The notes beneath the pieces were generated by a model. The model was not told the DNA's origin, did no database searches, and worked only from the letters and a program-made list of their open reading frames with translations. From positions 1 through 48,166 of the IMG/VR virus record IMGVR_UViG_3300028706_000011: a DNA stretch of 48,166 nucleotides. The stretch is one strand, 5' to 3'. This DNA is from a virus. Position numbers and translations under genes: made by a program. Below are positions 22,583 to 31,571 of the stretch, one piece after another. The first letter of the stretch is position 1; every line of letters starts with the position of its first letter.

Positions 22583-23783
22583 AACACTGATGGACAAGGA
22601 GTTCTATGATAATAACAAAGGCATCCGTACTCCTGATGAGTTGTTCACTAAAGATGTACGTATCATTAAGCGTACACTAGACTACGCTATGCAAACATAT
22701 GAGCAGGACTTATCACCAGCAGAACTAGAGTCACTGTTCTTTACACGTAATACTCTGACCACAGCTAACAAGGAAGCATACAAGGATCTATTCAGAAAGA
22801 TATACAAAGAGAAACCTATGTCTGACTCTATTGCTCAAGAAGTTTTAGGTAAACTGTTTCAGCAGGTAGTAGGTGAGAAGATAGCTAACATAGGGTTCAA
22901 GTATGTCAATGGTTTAGAGAGTACACTAGAGCCTATACGTAAGCTTATCTCTGACTATCAGGATGACTTCATGCCTAACTTAAAGGTAGACTGGGGTGAT
23001 ATAACTATTGATACACTACTACAGAAGTCTGACATCCAGGCCAAGTGGCAGTTTAATATTCCTACACTACAGAGAAAGGTAGAGGGTGTGTCAGGTGGTC
23101 ACTTGGTACTAATTGGTGCTAGACCTAACACAGGTAAGACATCCTTCCATGCCTCTATCATTGCCTCTGAGGGTGGCTTTGCTAGGCAGGGTGCTAAGTG
23201 TATCGTGCTGTGCAATGAAGAATCATATGATCGTGTTGGTGCTAGGTATCTGAGTGCTGCATCTAACATGTCTATGGAAGAAGTCAAAGGTAACTATGCC
23301 CTAGCTGCATCACGTTACAAGCCAGTGTATGACAACATCAAGATCAAGGACAGCACAGGTAAAGATATGAATTGGGTAGAGGCTCTAGTCAAAGCTTATA
23401 AGCCTGACATATTGGTGCTCGATATGGGTGATAAGTTCGCCAGTAAGGGTAGCTCTGAGTCACACGTTTATCTAAAGGAAGCAGCGATACATGCACGTAA
23501 CATAGCCAAGCAGTATGACTGTGCTATCTTGTGGATGTCACAACTGTCTGCTGATGCAGAAGGTAAAGTGTTTGTAGATCAATCAATGATGGAAGGTAGT
23601 AAGACAGGCAAGGCAGCAGAGAGTGACCTGATGCTGTTGCTTTCTAAGAACCCACAGGTAGAAGGACAAGAGGAGCAAGACACACAGAGACACATTAACG
23701 TAGCTAAAAATAAACTTAAGGGTGGCTGGCATGGTGTTATACACTGTGAGTTAGATGGTTCTAGATCAAGGTACACAGTATGA
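22563..23783 (+). CDS. Replicative DNA helicase (DnaB/RecA-like), 406 aa
   Basis: The ring helicase at the fork. Walker A is GARPNTGKTS at about residues 185-194, Walker B is DILVLDMGDKF, and a later NVAKNKLKGGWHG segment fits the family's H4/arginine-finger region. The first 150 residues form an all-helical domain like the DnaB N-terminus. Primase is a separate gene, unlike the fused T7 gp4. It overlaps the polymerase start by 4 bases. Confidence 0.88.
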   Translation: MELALIRTLMDKEFYDNNKGIRTPDELFTKDVRIIKRTLDYAMQTYEQDLSPAELESLFFTRNTLTTANKEAYKDLFRKIYKEKPMSDSIAQEVLGKLFQQVVGEKIANIGFKYVNGLESTLEPIRKLISDYQDDFMPNLKVDWGDITIDTLLQKSDIQAKWQFNIPTLQRKVEGVSGGHLVLIGARPNTGKTSFHASIIASEGGFARQGAKCIVLCNEESYDRVGARYLSAASNMSMEEVKGNYALAASRYKPVYDNIKIKDSTGKDMNWVEALVKAYKPDILVLDMGDKFASKGSSESHVYLKEAAIHARNIAKQYDCAILWMSQLSADAEGKVFVDQSMMEGSKTGKAAESDLMLLLSKNPQVEGQEEQDTQRHINVAKNKLKGGWHGVIHCELDGSRSRYTV

Positions 23784-25825
23784 GAAGAGTTCTAGATGTA
23801 GAAAACTCTATCACCTTACGTGATGGTAAGATACACAACGATCCCTTTGAGGCCAGCAATACACTGACTCAGGTGGGTGTACTGTGCTTGGATACTGATG
23901 ACAAGAAGTTGTTATGCTTTGACCATGCAGAGGCTAAGGATATAGATGGTGCTAATAAGTTTACGCTACAGAGTATCTTAGATAGCACTACTCTGTTGAT
24001 TATGCACAATGCACAGTATGATCTTACTTGGCTATGGGCTAATGACTTCAAGTATGATGGTGACATTTATGACACTATGCTGTCTGAGTATCTATTGTTA
24101 CGTGGACAGAAGGACTTACTTAGCTTAGAGCAGTGCGCCCAGCGCAGACAGTTAGAGTACCAGAAGGATGATACATTAAAACAATATTATAAAAAAGGAT
24201 ACAACACAAATGAGATACCTCTGGATGAGCTTAGTCATTATCTTGAGTATGACTTACGCACTACTGGCGAGTTGTACAAAGCCCTTGAAGCAGACTATCA
24301 AACCCCTGCCAGCGCCTCTCTACATAACGTCAGAGACATTACCTTCCGCACCTGCAAGTGTCTCGCCAGAATGTACATGCGTGGTTTCAGGGTGGATAGA
24401 ACCGCCCTTGAACACGTTAGAGATGAGTTCCAGCGAGAGCACAATGACATTACAGTACGATTGCAACGACAAGTGCGAACACTCATGGGAGACACACCCG
24501 TAAACCTTAACAGCCCAGAGCAACTATCACAGGTTATCTTTAGTAGAGAGATACACAACAAGAAAGAATGGGCAGATCTATTTGAGTTTGCTAAGACACC
24601 TCAAGACTTTAAGTCTGTTGTAGAGAGTAACAGTAAGCTAATACTTAAGACGTTTGCTGTCACTTGCCCTGAGTGTAAAGGTAGAGGACATACATATAAA
24701 ACAAAGAAGGATGGTACAGCATACAAGAAACCTAACAAGTGCACAGCATGTAACGCCAGAGGCTACCAACTAAAAGAGTTACGTGAGGTTGCAGGTCTAC
24801 AGTTCAGAGCACCAAGTAAGAAGTGGGTCAGTGCTAATGGTTTTAGTACAGGTAAAGATAAGCTGGGTGTTCTTATAGCTAATGCAAAAACAAAAGGTAT
24901 GAAAGATGCAGAACAATTCCTTACAGATGTTAAAAGGCTTAGTGCTATTAGTAGTTATCTCTCTAGTTTTGTGGATGGTATTTCCACCTACACTAAACCA
25001 GATGGTCTACTCCACGTTGGACTTACCCAACACATCACAGCAACAGGACGATTCAGTGGACGTAAACCCAACATGCAAAACATGCCAAGAGGGGGAACCT
25101 TCCCTGTAAAACGTGTGTTCATATCTAGATGGGAAGGTGGTCACATTATGGAAGCTGACTTTGCCCAGCTTGAGTTCAGGGCCGCAGCGTTCTTATCACA
25201 AGACCCTGTAGCTATACAAGAGATTGACACAGGTTTTGATGTACATGCCTACACTGCTAAGGTTATCACTGATGCAGGTCAGCCTACTGCCAGGCAAGCG
25301 GCAAAGGAACATACTTTTGCTCCCCTCTTTGGAGCTACTGGATATGGTAGATCTATGGCAGAGGCAGCATACTATGAGCACTTCAATAAGAAGTATGAGG
25401 GTATAGCTGCATGGCATAAGAACCTAGCTAACGAGGCGCTTAGGTTCAACAAGATAACAAACGTTAGTGGCAGACAGTATGCCTTTCCTAATGTAGTACG
25501 TAAGCCTAATGGTGGTGTGTCTCACTTCACTATGATAAAGAACTATCCAGTGCAGGGCTTTGCAACAGGTGATGTTGTTCCCCTTGTACTTATTGAACTA
25601 GAGGCTAGGCTTGAGAAGCTACAGTCTTGTATTGTAAACAGTGTGCATGATTCTATGGTAGTAGATGTACACCCAGATGAAAAGGAGTATGTACTGGCAA
25701 CAATAGATTCACTGAATGAAGATCTAAATCAGTTAGTAGAAGAAGCATATGATGTACAAATGAATGTGCCTCTACTATTAGAAGCTAAGATAGGTAAGAA
25801 TTGGCTTGACATCAAAGACGTTTAA
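23780..25825 (+). CDS. Family A DNA polymerase with DnaJ-like zinc finger, 681 aa
   Basis: The phage replicase. The 3'-5' exonuclease shows DVENS (motif I), HNAQYDLTW (II) and HYLEYDLRTTGELY (III). Polymerase motif A is ADFAQLEFRAAAF, motif B is RQAAKEHTFAPLFGATGYG and motif C is VNSVHDSMVVD. Between them, at residues 296-324, lie two pairs of cysteines, C296PEC299KGRG and C321TAC324NARG, the core repeat of a DnaJ central zinc finger. This insertion is the mark of the HMO-2011 type polymerase. Overlaps the helicase by 4 bases. Confidence 0.93.
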   Translation: MRRVLDVENSITLRDGKIHNDPFEASNTLTQVGVLCLDTDDKKLLCFDHAEAKDIDGANKFTLQSILDSTTLLIMHNAQYDLTWLWANDFKYDGDIYDTMLSEYLLLRGQKDLLSLEQCAQRRQLEYQKDDTLKQYYKKGYNTNEIPLDELSHYLEYDLRTTGELYKALEADYQTPASASLHNVRDITFRTCKCLARMYMRGFRVDRTALEHVRDEFQREHNDITVRLQRQVRTLMGDTPVNLNSPEQLSQVIFSREIHNKKEWADLFEFAKTPQDFKSVVESNSKLILKTFAVTCPECKGRGHTYKTKKDGTAYKKPNKCTACNARGYQLKELREVAGLQFRAPSKKWVSANGFSTGKDKLGVLIANAKTKGMKDAEQFLTDVKRLSAISSYLSSFVDGISTYTKPDGLLHVGLTQHITATGRFSGRKPNMQNMPRGGTFPVKRVFISRWEGGHIMEADFAQLEFRAAAFLSQDPVAIQEIDTGFDVHAYTAKVITDAGQPTARQAAKEHTFAPLFGATGYGRSMAEAAYYEHFNKKYEGIAAWHKNLANEALRFNKITNVSGRQYAFPNVVRKPNGGVSHFTMIKNYPVQGFATGDVVPLVLIELEARLEKLQSCIVNSVHDSMVVDVHPDEKEYVLATIDSLNEDLNQLVEEAYDVQMNVPLLLEAKIGKNWLDIKDV

Positions 25826-25834
25826 TGGTATAAC
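25806..25834 (+). promoter_or_regulatory. Sigma70-like promoter before the SSB candidate
   Basis: TTGACA (25806-25811), 17-base spacer, TATAAC (25829-25834). The -35 lies in the last codons of the polymerase gene, and the start near 25841 gives a short leader with a GAAAGGAA site before the ATG at 25867. The box pattern matches the coat promoter. Confidence 0.62.
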
Positions 25835-25866
25835 TTAGTCTCTTTAACGTTGAAAGGAATAACAAC

Positions 25867-26721
25867 ATGAGTAACTTAGCACCACTACATGTGGACAACA
25901 TGAACCTAGCAGATGCAATGGGCTTCTCTACTAGTACATCTGGTAGTAAGGTACAGTCAAGTCTGTACCGCATTACAACAACAGTAATACAAGAGGTCAG
26001 CCCAGAGACTAACAAGATTGTATCATCTCCTGTGTTTAAGATTAAGAAGGGTGTGGATGAAGAGTTCTTAGCACGAGAGGTAGAGGTACGTCTGTTTGCT
26101 GAACGTCAGCGCTGGCAGCGTTGGGATAGTGTGAACAACACATTCCAAAAAACTGTCATGTCTACTAATCTAAATGGAGATCTAAAAGATACCTTAGGTA
26201 CGTTTAACCTTGGGCGTCCTACAGGATACGTCAAAGACTTTAATGCACTGCCTCAAGACATGAAGGATCTTATGCGTAGTGTCAATCGTGTAAAGGTGAT
26301 GATGGGTATGGCTCGTGTCATTGATCCATTCACAGAAGATGGTGGACCTATCACAGATAACTATGCAGAAGAGATCCCTTTTGTATCTGACATCAAGAAC
26401 CGTGACAGCTTGAAGTCTATTGATGGTGTAGTAGGTAAGCTTATGGGTAAGCGTATCTCACCAGTAGAGCACACCGTTGCATTCTTAGGTGACGTACAAG
26501 CTATGCCTACAGGTGTAAAGTATGCAACTATTGTAGCATCGATGGGTGAGCGTGTTGGTTTCTCTGATGGTGACAATGATGTACTGGCTGACTTCCTAGA
26601 CTACGTAGAGAAAAACAATGAGTACATCTTAACTAGGTGGGAAGAAAACCACACTGCTAAGCTAAGCTCTGAGGATGCAGCTATTGTATCTAACATCGTA
26701 GACCTAGAGGACTTTGAGTAA
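25867..26721 (+). CDS. Probable single-stranded DNA-binding protein, 284 aa
   Basis: Its place right after the polymerase, its own strong promoter, and the acidic C-terminal end (IVDLEDFE, with a terminal aromatic followed by E) fit a T7 gp2.5-like SSB, whose acidic tail binds polymerase and helicase. The body has beta-rich stretches (VFKIKKGVDEEFLAREVEVRL, HTVAFLGDVQAM) that could form an OB-like fold. I see no sure family motif, so this is a call from context and tail. Confidence 0.6.
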   Translation: MSNLAPLHVDNMNLADAMGFSTSTSGSKVQSSLYRITTTVIQEVSPETNKIVSSPVFKIKKGVDEEFLAREVEVRLFAERQRWQRWDSVNNTFQKTVMSTNLNGDLKDTLGTFNLGRPTGYVKDFNALPQDMKDLMRSVNRVKVMMGMARVIDPFTEDGGPITDNYAEEIPFVSDIKNRDSLKSIDGVVGKLMGKRISPVEHTVAFLGDVQAMPTGVKYATIVASMGERVGFSDGDNDVLADFLDYVEKNNEYILTRWEENHTAKLSSEDAAIVSNIVDLEDFE

Positions 26722-27578
26722 TGCAGCACCCTGCAGAACTAGCAGTGCATTCCTATCTAAGGAAGTCTATCAGTGATGAGGCAAGTATGTCTCAGGAAGT
26801 TATTGATAAGGTAGCTGAAGATATTAAGGATGCACTGCACAAGCAGTTCAACTCTGAGAAGAGAGTATTTAAAAAGAGGATGTCCAACATTGGGCGTCCT
26901 AAGTGTCAGCTTTGGTTTGATAAGAATAAGCCTGAGGGTGCAGAACCTTTTCCTGTATCATTCAAGATCAACATGGTCATTGGTGATATAGTTGAGGCTG
27001 TATTCAAAGGACTACTCAGAGCATCAGGTACATCATTTGATGACAACGATAAGGTAACACTAAAGTTATCTAATGGTGGTGAGGTTAGTGGTGAGTATGA
27101 CATGGTACTAGACGGTAAAGTAGATGACGTTAAGTCTGCTTCACCGTGGTCATTCACTAATAAGTTTGAAGACTTCCATACACTAAACAAGGGTGATACA
27201 TTTGGTTATGTGTCACAGCTTGTAGGCTACGCTACTGCTGCAGGTAAAGGCGTAGGTGGCTGGTGGGTAGTCAACAAAGCTAATGGTGAGTTCAAGTACG
27301 TGTCAGCCTCTGAGGCAAACAAAGAAGAAGTACTACAAAAGATAGAGGATACCTATGATTACCTAGACAATGATAAACCCTTTGAGCGTTGCTTTGAGGC
27401 TGAGCCAGAAACATATCGTGGTAAGGCTAGTGGCAACTACAAGCTAAGTAAAACGTGTGGCTTCTGTGCACACAGGCACAAGTGTTGGCCCACACTAAGA
27501 GCATTACCTTCTCAGGTATACAGTGGAAAGAAAACACCACCAACAGTAGAATATGTCAGCTTATGGAGTGATAGATAA
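26721..27578 (+). CDS. PD-(D/E)XK exonuclease with Fe-S type cysteines, 285 aa
   Basis: A Cas4/RecB-like nuclease, probably the recombination exonuclease. The core reads SGEYDMVLDGKVDDVKSAS (D...DxK), followed by QLVGYA (the QxxxY motif). A late cysteine group (the C in ERCFEAE, then CGFCAHRHKC) looks like the four-Cys iron-sulphur clamp of Cas4/AddB nucleases. The ATG overlaps the stop of the gene before by one base (TAATG). Confidence 0.82.
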   Translation: MQHPAELAVHSYLRKSISDEASMSQEVIDKVAEDIKDALHKQFNSEKRVFKKRMSNIGRPKCQLWFDKNKPEGAEPFPVSFKINMVIGDIVEAVFKGLLRASGTSFDDNDKVTLKLSNGGEVSGEYDMVLDGKVDDVKSASPWSFTNKFEDFHTLNKGDTFGYVSQLVGYATAAGKGVGGWWVVNKANGEFKYVSASEANKEEVLQKIEDTYDYLDNDKPFERCFEAEPETYRGKASGNYKLSKTCGFCAHRHKCWPTLRALPSQVYSGKKTPPTVEYVSLWSDR

Positions 27579-27796
27579 TGACAAAAGTAACTATTGATGA
27601 AGTAGAATATGAGACAGAAGATTTCTCAGAAGATCAACAGGCTTTAATCAATGAGATACAATACAACTCAACTGTACAAACGCAGTTGAACTATGAGTTA
27701 GCCAGTGTTCGCACTGTAAGTAACATCTTAGCCAATCGTTTAAAGGCATCACTTAATCCAGATGAAGAAGTAGATGACAACGAAGAGGCGGCATAG
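27578..27796 (+). CDS. DUF6447-like small acidic protein, 72 aa
   Basis: The pattern VTIDEVEYETEDFSEDQQALI followed by a helical stretch and an acidic tail (NPDEEVDDNEEAA) fits the small phage and bacterial family I know as DUF6447. No function is known. It overlaps the endonuclease gene by 23 bases. Confidence 0.65.
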   Translation: MTKVTIDEVEYETEDFSEDQQALINEIQYNSTVQTQLNYELASVRTVSNILANRLKASLNPDEEVDDNEEAA

Positions 27797-28217
27797 CTCT
27801 AGACGGTATCGCAGTGGCTTAGAGAAAACTACCGCTGCGTACCTAAAAGACAATCAAGATAAAGTCAGGTATGAAGTCTTAAAGATAGAGTGGGAAGACC
27901 TACGCTACAGGACATACACACCTGACTTTGTTTTGGATAATGGTATTATCATAGAGACTAAGGGTATATTTGATAGTGAAGATAGAAGAAAGCACCTAGC
28001 AGTACGAGAGCAACACCCAGAGTTAGATATAAGGTTTGTATTTAGTAATGCTAAAGCAAAGCTATACAAGGGTGCTAAGAGTAGGTACTGTGATTGGTGT
28101 GATAAGTCAGAGTTTATGTGGGCGCATCGTGTCATACCAGAATCCTGGCTTAAAGAAAAAGGAAAAGTTTTAACTTTAAAACGCATCCCTTTCAAGGGAG
28201 ACAAAAGGATAGAGTAA
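27774..28217 (+). CDS. Endonuclease I-like Holliday-junction resolvase, 147 aa
   Basis: A PD-(D/E)XK nuclease like T7 gp3. After a basic start with a SGLEKTTAAYLK helix come RTYTPDFVLDNGIIIETKG, which holds the catalytic D and ExK, and a helix RRKHLAVREQHPELDIRFVF with the following AKLYKGAKSRYCDWC. It would cut branched DNA before packaging and may help break down host DNA. Length agrees with T7 gp3 (149 residues). Confidence 0.88.
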   Translation: MTTKRRHSSRRYRSGLEKTTAAYLKDNQDKVRYEVLKIEWEDLRYRTYTPDFVLDNGIIIETKGIFDSEDRRKHLAVREQHPELDIRFVFSNAKAKLYKGAKSRYCDWCDKSEFMWAHRVIPESWLKEKGKVLTLKRIPFKGDKRIE

Positions 28218-28561
28218 TGTCTTACACATTAAAAGATGATGAAGTAGCTATACTACTAAGACCTGTAGAGTTTGATGAGTATGGTGAGTGGTCAGGTGAA
28301 CTTTCTACAGCTTTATCAGTAGGCCCAACTAATAGATCTAATGAGGAAACAATAGCTTACCTTGTACATCTGGCTACTCTTATGGGAACATTCTTAGAGA
28401 TGGCACAAACGGATGAAGACTTATATGATTTAGTAGAAGAAAAACGAAATGAATTAATAGGGGTTGACAATGACAGAACAACAGAGTATGAAGAAGTAGA
28501 GGGTACGAATGGTAAAGTTGTACGCTTAACTAGATTTACTAAAACACAGGGTAACGCATGA
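28217..28561 (+). CDS. Unknown acidic phage protein, 114 aa
   Basis: An acidic protein with a helix around ETIAYLVHLATLMGTFLEM and DEDLYDLVEEKRNEL. It starts on the last base of the endonuclease stop and overlaps the next gene by 4 bases. Not recognised beyond similarity to small phage proteins of replication regions. Confidence 0.6.
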   Translation: MSYTLKDDEVAILLRPVEFDEYGEWSGELSTALSVGPTNRSNEETIAYLVHLATLMGTFLEMAQTDEDLYDLVEEKRNELIGVDNDRTTEYEEVEGTNGKVVRLTRFTKTQGNA

Positions 28562-28794
28562 GTAACACACATGATGCAGTAAACAATCCAGTACACTACA
28601 ATCACGCTGGTATTGAATGCATTGATGCAATAGAAGCTATGACTGAGAACATGTCTGGATCTATAGCACCACATGCAGCTAACGTACTAAAGTATATGTG
28701 GAGATGCGAGTATAAGAATGGTTTAGAAGATATAGACAAAGCAATATGGTATTTACAGAGGATGAGAAAACGGTGGACGGACACACACAAATGA
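28558..28794 (+). CDS. DUF3310 protein, 78 aa
   Basis: The pattern NNPVHYNHAGIECIDAIEAM, YMWRCEYKNGLEDIDKA and WYLQRM is that of DUF3310, found in many phages and in the T7 gp1.7 nucleotide kinase. It sits among nucleotide-metabolism genes (MazG, RNR), which fits a role linked to nucleotides, though none is proven for the stand-alone domain. Confidence 0.85.
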   Translation: MSNTHDAVNNPVHYNHAGIECIDAIEAMTENMSGSIAPHAANVLKYMWRCEYKNGLEDIDKAIWYLQRMRKRWTDTHK

Positions 28795-28961
28795 GAAAGT
28801 TTAGTGTAACATTTGTTCTAAAGGTAGATGATGATAACAATATATTCTCAGCTTTAGAAGAAGCTCACGTAGATGATATATATGATCTTATTCGTAATAC
28901 ATTCTACGATATAGATGATGTAGAGGTAGACAACTTAAATATTAAGGAGAGAGTGTGTTGA
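28791..28961 (+). CDS. Small acidic protein, 56 aa
   Basis: The ATG at 28791 forms an ATGA overlap with the DUF3310 stop and is preferred over a longer frame from 28746. The protein begins MRKFSVTFVLKVDDDNNIF and is very acidic (HVDDIYDLIRNTFYDIDDVEVD). Unknown role. Confidence 0.6.
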   Translation: MRKFSVTFVLKVDDDNNIFSALEEAHVDDIYDLIRNTFYDIDDVEVDNLNIKERVC

Positions 28962-29344
28962 TTAATGAAACTGATTTAAAAGCGTTTGGTTACTTTGATA
29001 TGTTTCAAAATAGTCCAGTGTATGAGAATGACCCTATCAGGTTCTACTCTCAGTTTGTAGAGGATAAAGTATTTACCAAGGGCCGTGAACGTTTAGTAGA
29101 GAACACTCTTGGTTTAGTAGGAGAAGCAGGAGAAGTATCTGAGAAAGTAAAGAAACTATTTCGTGATAAGAATAAGTTCTCAGATGAAGAAGTACTAAAA
29201 GAATTAGGTGATGTATTGTTTTATGCTACAGCTTTAGCTAACATCTTTGGTGGTAACTTAAAGACTATCATGGAAATGAATATGAAGAAGCTAGATGACA
29301 GAGAGCAGCGTGGGGTTCTAGGTGGATCAGGAGACAACAGATAA
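28955..29344 (+). CDS. mazG: MazG-like nucleotide pyrophosphohydrolase, 129 aa
   Basis: An all-alpha NTP-PPase. The metal-binding EXXE-type motif is LVGEAGEVSEKVKK and the partner motif is ELGDVLFYATALA. Phage MazG proteins are thought to act on dNTPs or alarmones. GTG at 28955 and TTG at 28958 are both possible starts after an AAGGAG site. It directly precedes the RNR gene with a one-base TAATG overlap. Confidence 0.82.
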   Translation: MLINETDLKAFGYFDMFQNSPVYENDPIRFYSQFVEDKVFTKGRERLVENTLGLVGEAGEVSEKVKKLFRDKNKFSDEEVLKELGDVLFYATALANIFGGNLKTIMEMNMKKLDDREQRGVLGGSGDNR

Positions 29345-31242
29345 TGGATAACTATTTACCAACAGACTACCAAAGCTTTATCGCTCTGTCTCGCTACGCT
29401 AAGTACCGTGATGGTAAAGGGCGAGAGTCTTGGTCTGAAACAGTAGAACGATACATGGATAATGTAGTACGTCCTAAAGCTGGCAAGGACTCATACGTAA
29501 ACAAGATACGTGATGCTATACTAGACCTAGAAGTAATGCCATCTATGAGAGCTATGATGACTGCTGGCCCCGCCCTTGAGCGTGACAATACAGCAGGGTA
29601 TAACTGTAGCTACCTACCCGTAGATGACCCTAAGTCCTTCGATGAGGCTATGTTCATCCTCTTGTGTGGCACTGGTGTAGGTTTCAGTGTTGAGCGTCAG
29701 TTCATTACTAAGCTCCCTGAGGTTCCTGAGTTGTTTGACAGTGAGACTACTGTTGTCGTTAAGGATAGTAAGGAAGGTTGGGCTAAAGCTTTCAGACAAG
29801 TGCTTGCACTCCTATGGGCTGGTGAGATTCCTAAGTGGGATATAAGTAAGGTACGTCCTGCAGGTGCTAGGCTTAAGACGTTTGGTGGTAGAGCTAGTGG
29901 CCCAGCGCCTCTAGTAGAACTGTTTAACTTTGCTGTACAGACATTCAAGAATGCACAAGGGCGTAAGCTTACTAGCTTAGAGTGTCACGATCTCATGTGC
30001 TTCATTGGACAGATCGTTGTTGTAGGCGGTGTAAGACGTAGTGCTATGATTAGTTTGTCTAACTTGTCAGATGACCGTATGCGTCACGCTAAGTCAGGAC
30101 AGTGGTGGGAAACTGCAGGGTGGCGAGCATTAGCTAACAACTCTACTGCATATACTGAGAAGCCAGACATGGAAACTTTCATGCGTGAGTGGATGTCCTT
30201 AGTGGAAAGTAAGTCAGGAGAGCGTGGTGTATTTAATCGTCAAGCAAGTAAGAACCAAGCTGCGAAGTATAATAGGCGTGATCCTAACTATGAGTTTGGA
30301 ACTAATCCATGCAGCGAAATCATATTACGTCCGTATCAGTTCTGTAATCTTACGGAGTGCGTTGTACGTGCCACAGATACTATTGATGATCTGGAAAGAA
30401 AGGTTCGCTTGGCTACGATTCTGGGAACCATACAATCCACCTACACAAAGTTTCCATACTTGCGTAAGGTGTGGAACAAGAACACAGAAGAGGAGCGTTT
30501 GTTGGGTGTGTCACTTACAGGGATAATGGACAACCCACTGATGACCTCTGCTAATAGAGGATTGGAGAAGACCCTTGCACACCTTCGTGGGATTGCTGTT
30601 TCTACTAATGCTGAATGGGCTGACCGTCTTGGTATACCTGTTGCTGCTGCGATTACATGTGTCAAACCGTCAGGCACAGTCTCGCAACTGGTGGATAGTG
30701 CCAGTGGCATACATGCTCGCCACAGTTCCTATTATATCCGTACTGTTAGGGGTGATAACAATGATCCGCTAACACAGTTTATGAAGGACAGTGGTGTACC
30801 TAATGAACCATGTGTAATGAAGGGTGACAGTACAACTGTATTTAGTTTCCCTGTTAAGGCACCATCAGGAGCTATCACACGTAATGATATGACTGCCATT
30901 GAACAACTAGAGACATGGCTTACATATCAACGTCACTGGTGCGAACATAAGCCAAGCGTAACGATCTCAGTACGGGATGAAGAGTGGATGTCTGTAGGTG
31001 CATTTGTGTATGAGTACTTTGATGAGATGAGTGGTGTGTCTTTCTTGCCACACTCTGATCATACTTATCAACAAGCACCTTATCAAGATTGCAATAAAGA
31101 AGAGTATCAAGTACTCTTGTCAGAGATGCCAGAGAAGATAGAGTGGTCTAAACTCTCTGAGTATGAAAGCGAAGATAACACGGTAGCAATGCAGACTATG
31201 GCTTGCACTGGTGATGTTTGCGAAATAGTAGACTTAACATAA
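29344..31242 (+). CDS. nrdJ: Class II (adenosylcobalamin-dependent) ribonucleotide reductase, 632 aa
   Basis: Reduces ribonucleotides for phage DNA synthesis. The cysteine layout matches the monomeric Lactobacillus-type enzyme: C88 (GYNCSYLP) and C334 as the redox pair, C323 (NPCSEI) as the radical cysteine 11 residues before C334, and a C-terminal CTGDVC pair with the usual 5-residue step. CVKPSGTVSQLVDSASGIH is the substrate/phosphate loop. It needs vitamin B12, which suits marine Alphaproteobacteria. Last large gene of the rightward block. Confidence 0.92.
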   Translation: MDNYLPTDYQSFIALSRYAKYRDGKGRESWSETVERYMDNVVRPKAGKDSYVNKIRDAILDLEVMPSMRAMMTAGPALERDNTAGYNCSYLPVDDPKSFDEAMFILLCGTGVGFSVERQFITKLPEVPELFDSETTVVVKDSKEGWAKAFRQVLALLWAGEIPKWDISKVRPAGARLKTFGGRASGPAPLVELFNFAVQTFKNAQGRKLTSLECHDLMCFIGQIVVVGGVRRSAMISLSNLSDDRMRHAKSGQWWETAGWRALANNSTAYTEKPDMETFMREWMSLVESKSGERGVFNRQASKNQAAKYNRRDPNYEFGTNPCSEIILRPYQFCNLTECVVRATDTIDDLERKVRLATILGTIQSTYTKFPYLRKVWNKNTEEERLLGVSLTGIMDNPLMTSANRGLEKTLAHLRGIAVSTNAEWADRLGIPVAAAITCVKPSGTVSQLVDSASGIHARHSSYYIRTVRGDNNDPLTQFMKDSGVPNEPCVMKGDSTTVFSFPVKAPSGAITRNDMTAIEQLETWLTYQRHWCEHKPSVTISVRDEEWMSVGAFVYEYFDEMSGVSFLPHSDHTYQQAPYQDCNKEEYQVLLSEMPEKIEWSKLSEYESEDNTVAMQTMACTGDVCEIVDLT

Positions 31243-31260
31243 ACCCAAAGGAGAAGTAAC

Positions 31261-31380
31261 ATGACAGGTTTTGAATTTATGGCAGTAGCAACTATCGGTA
31301 TGGCAGCTATTGGTGAAGTAGTAAGCTTAGCTTCAGAGCATGGACCAGCAATTATTGATCAAGTGAAGAATTGGTTTTAG
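31261..31380 (+). CDS. Hydrophobic micro-protein, 39 aa
   Basis: ATG at 31261 follows an AAGGAGAAG site. It begins MTGFEFMAVATIGMAAIGEV and ends with a more polar stretch and NWF. One helix that could lie on or in a membrane. It sits between the RNR gene and two small genes at the end of the rightward block. Unknown role. Confidence 0.55.
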   Translation: MTGFEFMAVATIGMAAIGEVVSLASEHGPAIIDQVKNWF

Positions 31381-31381
31381 G

Positions 31382-31570
31382 ATGTATGCTTTACTGTTAG
31401 TTATGATGTTTGAAGGTAAGGTACAAGTACATGCCTTTAATGGTTTGTTTATGGATAATGCGTCTTGTGTTGAGGTTGGTTCCAAAATGGAGAAACGTTT
31501 AGAAGATTCAAAACCAGGACCATCAGCTACAGCTAAGACATATTGTTTTCAAATACCAAAAGAAGCATAG
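31382..31570 (+). CDS. Small protein with hydrophobic start, 62 aa
   Basis: A signal-like N-terminus (MYALLLVMMFEGKVQV) and two cysteines (C30 and C55) suggest export or a disulphide, but this is not certain. It starts one base after the previous stop. Not recognised. Confidence 0.5.
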   Translation: MYALLLVMMFEGKVQVHAFNGLFMDNASCVEVGSKMEKRLEDSKPGPSATAKTYCFQIPKEA

Positions 31571-31571
31571 A

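Noticed and set aside
24210-24561. Open frames on both strands inside the DNA polymerase gene
   Set aside because: They overlap well-defined exonuclease and polymerase coding sequence and have no ribosome site or family pattern.
28461-28489. TTGACA-17-TATGAA inside the 114-residue gene as a promoter for DUF3310/MazG/RNR
   Set aside because: The -10 box matches only four of six and the site lies within coding sequence whose codons explain it; not strong enough to list.
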